Positions 57,901-64,000 of a DNA stretch of 64,000 nt are shown in pieces. The notes below the pieces were generated by a model that was not told the origin of the DNA, did no database searches, and saw only the letters and a list, made by a program, of their open reading frames with translations. Made by a program: the position numbers and the translations under genes. Positions within the stretch are counted from its first letter, which is position 1; each line of letters begins with the position of its first letter. Origin of the DNA: Microbacterium sp. SSM24 (lineage in GTDB: Bacteria; Actinomycetota; Actinomycetes; Actinomycetales; Microbacteriaceae); NCBI RefSeq assembly GCF_025989145.1, contig NZ_JAPDNQ010000001.1:1364001-1428000 (forward strand). The letters run 5' to 3'.

Positions 57901-59472
57901 GGCGAGCACGCTCGCCTCGAGCACGCTCATCGTGCCTCCCGCGAGGCCCTCCCTCACCGAGGAGAGGACGCGGTCCTGCACGCCCGCAGCCGCGGCGGCC
58001 GCCGCATCCGGCGTCGGCTCGTCGACCGGAATCGGCTCGTCGACCCCGCGCCGCTGCCGGCGAGCGCCCGCTTGGCCGTGCCGCCGGAGCACTCCCGGCA
58101 GATCCTCACCCCGTCCGCCGCGCCGCAGGAACACGCCCTCCTGTGCGGCGATGCGCCCGAATGCGCGTCCGCCCGCCGTCTCAATGAACGATTGCGCGTA
58201 CACCTGATCCAGCTGCGCGCTCAGTGCGGCCGCCTCGGCCGCCGGCGCATCGAGCAGATCGCGCAGCGGCGACGCCGTGCCTTCCGCGGCGGTCGCGACA
58301 CCGCTCGCACGGAGCACCGCGGCAGCGCGCAGAATGGCCCCCTCGTCCGGCGCCCCTCCCGCGATGGACACGACCGCGCCCGCGTCGGTGCCGGTGAACA
58401 CGCCGAGGTCGAGTTCGTCGCCCCGACGCCGGAAGGACTCCCACGTGCCCTTCACCCGCGGGCCCGGGCCCGTCGGCTTCGCCGGCGCTTCCCTGGCGTC
58501 GAGGACGAGGTCGTCGGCGGAGAGGGCCCCCGCCTTCGTCACGACATCCGAGAGGCGCAGACCGCGGAAGCCCTTCGCGCGCGGGAGGCGCAGGAGCGCC
58601 GCGAGCTGGGCCAGCCCGAGCTCGGCGGTGGTCGGCAGGCCGAGCCGCCCGGCGGGGCCGCCGCGGTTGTTGTGCCCGGTGAGGAAGTCGCCTTTGACCG
58701 CATGCGCTCCGGTGGCCGCGGACCAATAGACCACGCCGTTCTCGAACGGCCGCCAGCGGAGTCGGCCAGAGACCGTCTCGGCGGCGGTCGGCGCCCCCAG
58801 ATACCCCTCCGCGCCCGAGAGCACGAGCGAGTCGATCTCGCCCAGCCCCTGCGCGCCGGCGGCGGCGAACGCGGCGTCCTCGTCGGTGGTGAGGCTGTCC
58901 CTCAGCCGCACCCCGGCGATCATCGCCGTCCCCGCTGCAGTGCCCCCGCCGATCACCACGTCACCGGCCGGGTCGGCGAGCGATCCGGTGAAGCGGCGCC
59001 GGGCGACCGGCATCCCTCCCCAGACGAGGACGACCTCGGAGCCCGCCCCCCACACGGCGGGGACGCAGACCTCGCCCGGCGCCGGCGGCACCACCGGCGC
59101 CGACAGCGCCACCGGGCCGCTCGAGGTGGGCACGACGGCGCTCAGCAGCAGGGCCCCGCCCGCGCCCGACGGCGCGAGCGAGAGTGCGGCCGGCGAGCCG
59201 GCGCCCTGCAGCCCGAGGGCGGTGGTCGCATCGACGCCGACCAGCACCAGTTCCAGGGCGAACTCGCCGAAGAACGGGGCATCCACCGTCAGCGCGAGGC
59301 CGTCGCCGCCGGTCGGAGTCCACCCGTGCGTGAGGGCGGCGTCGAAGCCGGGCGGCTGCACGGGCGACGCGAGCGCCGTGACCGGCACGCCGCTCGGCCG
59401 CACCTCGGGTGCAGAAGTGCCGGTCGAGACGGCACCGGCGGATGTGAAGCTCAAGGACAGGAACGCGGTCAT
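54943..59472 (-). CDS. 1,509-residue LGFP-repeat protein with papain-like domain
   Basis: A very large protein from ATG 59472. An N-terminal beta-rich region (about 40-195) is followed by LGFP-like repeats at about 211-285 and again at 565-765 (patterns such as GYLGAPTAAE, GFLGLPRYSQT, GVVYWSAATGAHAVKGDF). A C2-like beta region (about 770-870) includes RIEAYDYDSLSKNDHLATLD. A papain-like region has Cys975 in GGNCFGFSVSAQ and His1068 in DAGHAVLVYH, with Asp1089 and Asn1091 in IADSNVPW as possible third residues. A long C-terminal region (about 1150-1509) is unrecognised. No clear Sec signal is seen. The ATG 59472 was chosen because GGAGAGG lies upstream; 59610 is a weaker start. Confidence 0.85.
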   Translation of the reverse strand: MTAFLSLSFTSAGAVSTGTSAPEVRPSGVPVTALASPVQPPGFDAALTHGWTPTGGDGLALTVDAPFFGEFALELVLVGVDATTALGLQGAGSPAALSLAPSGAGGALLLSAVVPTSSGPVALSAPVVPPAPGEVCVPAVWGAGSEVVLVWGGMPVARRRFTGSLADPAGDVVIGGGTAAGTAMIAGVRLRDSLTTDEDAAFAAAGAQGLGEIDSLVLSGAEGYLGAPTAAETVSGRLRWRPFENGVVYWSAATGAHAVKGDFLTGHNNRGGPAGRLGLPTTAELGLAQLAALLRLPRAKGFRGLRLSDVVTKAGALSADDLVLDAREAPAKPTGPGPRVKGTWESFRRRGDELDLGVFTGTDAGAVVSIAGGAPDEGAILRAAAVLRASGVATAAEGTASPLRDLLDAPAAEAAALSAQLDQVYAQSFIETAGGRAFGRIAAQEGVFLRRGGRGEDLPGVLRRHGQAGARRQRRGVDEPIPVDEPTPDAAAAAAAGVQDRVLSSVREGLAGGTMSVLEASVLAPSALLDVPALTAALSPGAEWDTVTLTDAAPDFLALVEESSRLGVEVKVISDGAKYAIRGPRAQMFQNGLLLHTGSGSGGIMDLYDEILAHWLLLGAADGFLGLPRYSQTSIVGGAYAEFAGGRIYWSAATGAHEVHGAILERALRNFPTGATPWGFPTSDESDVQGHAGARVSFFEYGAVYWRGDIGAVAISGDFLAHWTTNGGIGRYGMPTSEVQSGGGRGLEWQPFTAGVLARTPQTGIFEQFQASITRVSAQNIDDGVEFTPLPRSDTTAELFVKGWVWVDGVEVLSRQSPRQTTAVDLDWTTAPFTLRPDTTVRVRIEAYDYDSLSKNDHLATLDRTWTYGDGFWGFADTFGPHLEEGPTEWTPSNADQGDVKFSYAITLPSTKDQARMREQHFWRFRNAGRDHLPWTMYKETFVDIDGDDVNYFTDPFDSWYYDAEYEDVADGGNCFGFSVSAQRAFNGLGQIPQPLSLQTSDQRDDGVWRVINRAQGTQKASSVVLWKIAAKLSADYCDPRNVWSRVKSSTDRGLPVILSFRKKDAGHAVLVYHCDQQPDGIRRMYIADSNVPWTAGSTNDASMFEVHPDGSYTIKPDGMYDDWEAGRWERGSIGERYMMDIPEQTVMSPLRTPNFDMVTQLACLVGGIMTSDGAAISQVESGGRKLVGDQRRELLDEWRGQAVLSAAAARAGIAEKREPDAAASENPWIDVLRGQERLAAQASLLTGLVSGQALDIERATTALQSAAVLPGWATAKDSWGPIAFEAGDWADQLETDLRLRPSIDLDTIITVGALPHAAFIHAEDDRVGGPDVVAFRGPVPDDLRVTLRGRGGQYRHAIVARGGLVRLSSALASGTVDTVTALRMAGDRPSLSMTTSGLEKTVSASLSVASAAGSLGWTLPLGVASGVQAEVRWMPGRPGIAVRHGAAVAEGEFRWNTTSEAVYAAPAAQAGETVRIVPADAASPLGAMRLQRESVLGDLIASEVIDPR

Positions 59473-59724
59473 GATGGCCTCTCCGGGGCGGCCCGTCGTC
59501 GACGGGCGGTCGCCGGCTCCCACGGCCGGCCTCGTCCCCGGGTGAAGGAGGCGCGTCCCACGCGGAAGATACGCCCCTCCGGACGGTCGCGGTAGACCAC
59601 CGGCGTGCACGGCCCGTGCCCGGCGGCTGCGCCCGGCGCCTGCGCCCGGACCGGTGCCCGGCGGCTGCGCCCGGCGGGCCGAACTAGACTGGGGGCGTCC
59701 CTCCCGCTCCGCCAGGAATCCGTC

Positions 59725-60444
59725 GTGACCTCAGCTTCTTCCGCCCGCACGTTCGACGTGCGCCACGTGCAGCTCGCGCGCGCGGCGTTCGCGGCGCTCG
59801 CCGCGATCATGATCACGTTCTCCCCCGACCACTCTGCGGTCGTGGGCATGGCGGTCTTCAGCGGCTTCGCGATCGCGACCGGCCTCGTGCTGCTGCTCGC
59901 CGTGTGGATCGTCTACCCGGCCGGCCGGCGATGGCCGTCGGCCGCACTCGGCGGCGTGACGATCGTGGCCGGCATGGTGAGCGGCCTCAACCCCGTGCGC
60001 ACCGTGAGCGGCTTCTTCGCCGTGGTGATCGCGTGGGCCGTCGTGAGCGGGCTCATCGAGCTTCTGGCCGGGGTGCGCGGGCTGCGCGGCATCCGTGCGC
60101 GTCGCGAGATCGCCCCCGGGATCGTCGACGCACGACCTGTCGTGGACCCGGGACCGCGCTCGGACAGCCGTGACGCCGTCGTCGTCGGAGCCGTCGGACT
60201 CCTGCTCGGCGTGGGGCTCGCACTCGTACCGGCGGGCTACTCGCTGCAGTACACGATCGAAGAGGCCCACCAGACCCTCACGCTCACCGGCATCACGATC
60301 GGCGTCGGCCTGTTCGGCGCCTACGCCGCGATCGTCGCCGTCTACCTCGGGATCGCCGGCTTCTCGCCGCGCAAGGACGCTCCGGTCACGGCCACGGCCG
60401 AGGCACCGGCATCCGTTCCCGCCGAACCGAAGGATCCCGCGTGA
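59725..60444 (+). CDS. Multi-pass membrane protein of unknown function
   Basis: A 239-residue protein with about seven hydrophobic segments, including AAFAALAAIMITFSP, FSGFAIATGLVLLLAVWIVY and GAVGLLLGVGLALVPAGYSL. A short cytoplasmic acidic/Pro tail (about 215-239) ends it. No family is recognised with confidence; it resembles HdeD-like small membrane proteins. GTG 59725 is preceded by no strong ribosome site. It overlaps the next gene by 4 bp. Confidence 0.7.
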   Translation: MTSASSARTFDVRHVQLARAAFAALAAIMITFSPDHSAVVGMAVFSGFAIATGLVLLLAVWIVYPAGRRWPSAALGGVTIVAGMVSGLNPVRTVSGFFAVVIAWAVVSGLIELLAGVRGLRGIRARREIAPGIVDARPVVDPGPRSDSRDAVVVGAVGLLLGVGLALVPAGYSLQYTIEEAHQTLTLTGITIGVGLFGAYAAIVAVYLGIAGFSPRKDAPVTATAEAPASVPAEPKDPA

Positions 60445-60770
60445 GCGACGACCGCCCCACCCGCCGCGACCTGATGAAGCCCGTGCAGCTGCTCGGGCTC
60501 GCGTTCGGCGCCGCGCTGTTCGCGGGCATCGTGACGCTCGTGTCGATGGGCTTCTTCCAGCAGGGCGGCGACGGCAAGGCGCAGTCGGCGATCGTGCTCG
60601 CGCTGATCATCGCCGGCGTGACGTTCATCGCCGTGCTGCTGATCGTGTCGCTGCTGCTGCTGGCGGTCGATCCCGCTCAGGTCACCAAGCAGGTCGACAA
60701 GCCCGTGCTGCTCCCCGACGAGGAGCCCGACGAGCCGGATGCCGCCACCGGCGGCGACCCGAAGGCCTGA
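60441..60770 (+). CDS. Small two-helix membrane protein
   Basis: A 109-residue protein with two hydrophobic segments (about 17-37 and 47-74, QSAIVLALIIAGVTFIAVLL) and an acidic tail (LPDEEPDEPDAATGGDPKA). Function is unknown. It starts at GTG 60441, overlapping the previous stop, so the two are coupled and are likely partners. Confidence 0.7.
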   Translation: MSDDRPTRRDLMKPVQLLGLAFGAALFAGIVTLVSMGFFQQGGDGKAQSAIVLALIIAGVTFIAVLLIVSLLLLAVDPAQVTKQVDKPVLLPDEEPDEPDAATGGDPKA

Positions 60771-60798
60771 CCCGCGTCGAGCATCCGCGCCGGCCCGC

Positions 60799-62196
60799 TC
60801 AGCCGAGCTCGTCGACCAGCTTCGACGCGAGTCCGTCGTACGTCGCGGGAGTGAGCGCGAGCAGGCGCTCCTTCGCGGCGTCGCCGATGTCGAGGCCCCG
60901 CACGAACTCGGCCAGCTCGGCCGCGCCGACGCGGCGGCCGCGCGTGAGGTCCTTGAGCAGGGCGTAGGGGTCGCTGATCTGCGAGCGTCCGGCGGCGATC
61001 TCGGCGCGGACCACGGTCTGGATCGCCTCGGCGAGGACCTCCCAGTTCGTGTCGAGATCGGCGAGGAGCACGTCTTCGGCGAGGGAGATCTCCTTGAGCC
61101 CGCGCTGCAGGTTGTCGAGCGCCAGGAGCGAGTGCCCGAAGGCGACGCCGATGTTGCGCTGCGTGGTGGAGTCGGTGAGGTCGCGCTGCAGACGGCTCGT
61201 GACGAGCGTCTGCGACAGCGTCGCGAGCAGTCCGGCCGAGATCTCGAAGTTCGCCTCGGCGTTCTCGAACCGGATCGGGTTGATCTTGTGCGGCATCGTC
61301 GACGAGCCGGTGGCACCGGCGACCGGGATCTGCGTGAAGTAGCCGATGGAGATGTAGGTCCAGATGTCGGTCGCCAGGTTGTGCAGGATGCCGCCGGCAT
61401 GCCGCACGCGGTCGTACAGCTCGACCTGCCAGTCGTGGGACTCGATCTGCGTGGTCAGCACGTTGAAGTCGAGTCCGAGACCCTCGACGAAGCCGCGGCT
61501 GAGCTCGGGCCAGTCGACGTCGGGCTCGGCGGCGAGGTGGGCCGACCACGTGCCGGTCGCGCCCGAGAACTTGGCGAGGTAGTCGCCCGCCTCGATCTGG
61601 TCGGCCACGCGCGCCAGACGCCACGCGAAGACGCCGAGCTCCTTGCCCATCGTCGAGGGCGTGGCCGGCTGCCCGTGGGTGCGTGAGAGCATCGCGGCGT
61701 CGCGGTGCTCGACGGCCAGCTCGGCGAGCGCGGCGATCACGGACCGCAGCTTCGGCAGCCACACGCGCTCGACCGCGCGGCGCACCGTGAGGGCGTACGA
61801 GGTCGAGTTGATGTCCTCGCTCGTGCAGGCGAAGTGGGTGAGCTCGGCGATCGCGTCGAGCCCGAGCGTCGACAGCCGGTCGCGCACGAGGTACTCGACG
61901 GCCTTCACGTCGTGGCGTGTGACCGCCTCCTTCTCGGCGAGCCAGTCGATCTCGGCCTGGCCGAACTCGAGGTAGAGGGCGCGCAGGCGGGCCTTGTCGT
62001 CGTCGGCGAGCGGCGACGTGCCGACCAGGGAGCGGTCGGTGAGGGCGATCAGCCACTCCACCTCGACCTCGACCCGCGCACGGTTCAGGCCCGCCTCGGA
62101 GAGATAGTCGCCCAGGCCCGCGACCGCCGCGCGGTAGCGGCCGTCGAGGGGACTCAGCGGCTGCCACGGTAGTGCGGCGGAGTGGAGAGAAGTCAC
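60799..62196 (-). CDS. purB: Adenylosuccinate lyase
   Basis: A 465-residue lyase of the fumarase/aspartase superfamily that acts twice in purine synthesis, splitting SAICAR and adenylosuccinate. The signature GSSTMPHKINPIRFENAEAN carries the catalytic Ser-flexible loop. LSPLDGRYRAAVAGLGDYLS opens it, and HGQPATPSTMGKELGVFAWR is the second conserved block. GTG 62196 follows GGGAGC; an open upstream frame is ignored. Convergent to the membrane-protein pair. Confidence 0.95.
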   Translation of the reverse strand: MTSLHSAALPWQPLSPLDGRYRAAVAGLGDYLSEAGLNRARVEVEVEWLIALTDRSLVGTSPLADDDKARLRALYLEFGQAEIDWLAEKEAVTRHDVKAVEYLVRDRLSTLGLDAIAELTHFACTSEDINSTSYALTVRRAVERVWLPKLRSVIAALAELAVEHRDAAMLSRTHGQPATPSTMGKELGVFAWRLARVADQIEAGDYLAKFSGATGTWSAHLAAEPDVDWPELSRGFVEGLGLDFNVLTTQIESHDWQVELYDRVRHAGGILHNLATDIWTYISIGYFTQIPVAGATGSSTMPHKINPIRFENAEANFEISAGLLATLSQTLVTSRLQRDLTDSTTQRNIGVAFGHSLLALDNLQRGLKEISLAEDVLLADLDTNWEVLAEAIQTVVRAEIAAGRSQISDPYALLKDLTRGRRVGAAELAEFVRGLDIGDAAKERLLALTPATYDGLASKLVDELG

Positions 62197-62230
62197 GGTG
62201 CTCCCGTCGGAACGCAAGGCGGACCCGGCG

Positions 62231-62737
62231 TCATTTCGCCGGGCGGATCGCGGGTTCGAGCTGCCGGAAGAGCGCCCGGCTCGCACTCTCGATCATACCG
62301 AGCACCTCGTCGAACATTCCGGGCCCGGCATAGTACGGGTCGGGCACGTCGAGGGAGCGGGCGACGGGGTCGAACGACAGGAGCAGCGCGATCTTGTCGG
62401 AATCGGTCTCCGTGCGCGCCCACCCGCGCAGGATGCGCTCATGACTGCGATCGAGCGCGACGACGAGGTCGGAGCGCGCGAAGTCCGCGTGAGTGAACTG
62501 GCGCGCCCGGTGGCGGGTGCCGTCGTAGCCCGCGCGCTCGAGGGCATCCAGCGTGCGCTGGTCCGCGCGCTCCCCGACGTGCCAGTCGCCGGTGCCGGCG
62601 CTCGTCGAGGCGACGCGGCCACCGAGGCCCGCGGCATCCGCGAATCCACGGAAGACGACGTCTGCCATCGGTGAGCGGCAGATGTTGCCGGTGCAGACGA
62701 AGACGACGCGAAAGGGGTCGCCCGTGCTCGCAGCCAT
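62231..62737 (-). CDS. Low-molecular-weight protein-tyrosine phosphatase
   Basis: A 168-residue phosphatase with the P-loop VFVCTGNICRSPMADVVF (CX5R(S)) and the general acid in DVPDPYYAGPGMFDEV. It may dephosphorylate tyrosine-kinase targets in polysaccharide export. ATG 62737 was picked over 62746 and 62773 because the family start and GGAG upstream fit; the alternatives remain possible. It lies 34 bp upstream of purB on the same strand. Confidence 0.92.
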   Translation of the reverse strand: MAASTGDPFRVVFVCTGNICRSPMADVVFRGFADAAGLGGRVASTSAGTGDWHVGERADQRTLDALERAGYDGTRHRARQFTHADFARSDLVVALDRSHERILRGWARTETDSDKIALLLSFDPVARSLDVPDPYYAGPGMFDEVLGMIESASRALFRQLEPAIRPAK

Positions 62738-62913
62738 GCGCTCCATTCTGGCCCCGGCGGTCGCGCCACCCAAGTGTCGACGCGCACGATCGGACCCTCG
62801 TGGTCACCGAACATTAACGAACTCTCCTCGACGGAGCCTCGCGCCGAGGGGAAGCGCTCGCCTAGCCTGGCGCGGAAGGCCCACCCGGCCTTTCTTCATG
62901 TCCAGGAGGATCT

Positions 62914-64000
62914 GTGCGTCGTTCACATCGTGCAACCGTCGCCGTCGTCGCATCCGGTGCCATCGCCCTGACCGGGCTGATCGCACCTTCCGCGATGGCG
63001 GCCGAAGTCCCGTCGATCGTCATCAACGAGTTCTCGGCCAGCACGGCCGGCGACGACGTCGAGTACGTCGAGCTGCTCGCCACGCCGGGCACCGGCCTGT
63101 CGGGATACCGCGTGCTCGAGATCGAGGGCGACGCCACCACCACGCCCGCGTTCGGCACGGTCGACGAGGTGATCTCGTTCCCCGCGGCCGACGCGTCGGG
63201 CCGGAGCCTCGCCTCACTCGCGAACGGCGCGCTCGAGAACGGCTCGCTGAGCCTGCTGCTCGTGACCGGCACGATCCCCGCTCTCGGCAGCGACATCGAC
63301 GCGAACGATGACGGCGTGATCGACGAGGGCCTCGGGTTCGACGTCGTCGACGCCATCGCGGTCCACGACGGCGGAGCATCCGACCGCACGTACGGCGGCA
63401 CCACGCTCGGCGTCGCCTACGACGGCCTCGCGTTCGCGCCGGGCGGCGCATCGCGCATCCCCGACGGCACCGACACCGGCGCACCCGCCGACTGGGTGCG
63501 CAACGACTTCGACCGCGCCGGCATCACGGGCTTCCCCGGGACTCTGGTGACGGGCGAGGCGGCCAACACGCCCGGCGCGGCGAACTCGCTGACCGTGCCG
63601 CCGGTCGGTCCGCCCCCCGGCGAGGCCGGCTGCGACCTCGAGAGCGTCTCGATCGGATCTGTCCAGGGATCGGGGGCGGCCTCGCCGAAGGTGGGCGAGC
63701 TCGTGCTGATCGAGGGCACCGTCGTCGGCGACTTCCAGGTCGGCGGCTTCAACGGCTACTTCGTGCAGGATGCCGGTGACGGCGACCCCGCCACATCCGA
63801 CGGCGTCTTCGTCTACGCCCCGGGCGGCGACCCGGTCTCGGTCGGCGACGTCGTGAGCGTCGCGGGCGAGGTGAAGGAGTTCGAGGACCTCACCGAGATC
63901 GATGCCGCCGACGTCGAGGTGTGCGCGACCGGCACGGCGCTGCCCGAGCCCGTGGCATTCACGCTCCCGGCGACACCCGAGCAGCGGGAGGCGCTCGAGG
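62914..64000 (+). CDS. ExeM/NucH-like extracellular nuclease, N-terminal part
   Basis: A partial gene running off the right edge; 362 complete codons are seen. GTG 62914 follows AGGAGGA. The signal peptide is RRSHRATVAVVASGAIALTG then LIAPSAMAA. A lamin-tail-like domain follows (VPSIVINEFSASTAGDDVEY, VELLATPGTGLSGYRVLEIE), then an OB-type YhcR region (KVGELVLIEGTVVGDFQVGG, GFNGYFVQDAGDGDPATSDG). The endonuclease/phosphatase catalytic domain would lie beyond the window. Secreted nucleases of this kind degrade external DNA. Confidence 0.85.
   Translation, partial: MRRSHRATVAVVASGAIALTGLIAPSAMAAEVPSIVINEFSASTAGDDVEYVELLATPGTGLSGYRVLEIEGDATTTPAFGTVDEVISFPAADASGRSLASLANGALENGSLSLLLVTGTIPALGSDIDANDDGVIDEGLGFDVVDAIAVHDGGASDRTYGGTTLGVAYDGLAFAPGGASRIPDGTDTGAPADWVRNDFDRAGITGFPGTLVTGEAANTPGAANSLTVPPVGPPPGEAGCDLESVSIGSVQGSGAASPKVGELVLIEGTVVGDFQVGGFNGYFVQDAGDGDPATSDGVFVYAPGGDPVSVGDVVSVAGEVKEFEDLTEIDAADVEVCATGTALPEPVAFTLPATPEQREALE

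Noticed and set aside
55402..59595. Plus-strand open frame of 1,397 codons
   Set aside because: It lies wholly opposite the 1,509-residue gene, which has domain motifs; the frame is His/Arg/Gly-rich without recognisable domains, an expected shadow at high GC.

Overview
The window comes from a high-GC Gram-positive bacterium, most likely a Microbacterium or close relative (Microbacteriaceae, Actinomycetota). The grounds are base composition, actinobacterial gene order around the replication origin, frequent GTG starts, and actinobacterial families such as DUF3566 next to gyrA, DUF721/DciA beside recF, ECF42 sigma, LGFP repeats and a sortase-E-like LAxTG tail. This is inferred from content, not from a database match.

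Positions 1-1400 hold the tail of an Abi-like gene, a truncated copy of a tRNA-Ala 3' end, the intact tRNA-Ala and tRNA-Ile genes, and a VIT-family transporter. Positions 1383-11340 are the chromosome replication block on the minus strand (dnaA, oriC, dnaN, recF, dciA, gyrB, gyrA, DUF3566). Positions 11652-18185 run on the plus strand: rpmH, rnpA, yidD, yidC, jag/khpB, rsmG, then a repeat-rich island with a GIY-YIG gene, then parA and parB. Five parS sites lie between 14.1 and 16.3 kb.

Positions 18.2-29.0 kb carry an ECF42 sigma factor with its YCII-type partner, trxA, trxB, murJ, a DUF6049 protein, a methyltransferase and the CCA-adding enzyme. Positions 29.5-35.0 kb are a peptide ABC importer with a fused double ATPase. 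Positions 35.0-39.4 kb hold an FBP-domain protein, a DUF3137 membrane protein, and an acyl-CoA dehydrogenase/CoA-transferase pair that fits glutarate use. Positions 39.6-45.9 kb are the rpsF-ssb-rpsR-rplI operon and dnaB, separated by two cell-surface genes, one a six-repeat chaplin-like protein ending in LAATG. A cluster of DnaA boxes lies just upstream of dnaB.

Positions 45.9-64.0 kb are more accessory. They hold a reductase, a DUF3533-like membrane protein with a tiny Ser-x-x triplet-repeat partner under a triple palindromic operator, stress and enzyme genes, two tandem ATP-grasp paralogues, a PLP decarboxylase, and a 1,509-residue LGFP-repeat protein with a papain-like Cys/His pair. Two membrane proteins, purB, a low-molecular-weight phosphatase and the start of an ExeM/NucH-like secreted nuclease follow. 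The most novel candidates are the 1,509-residue protein, the chaplin-like protein, the triplet-repeat protein, and the dnaB-proximal DnaA-box cluster.
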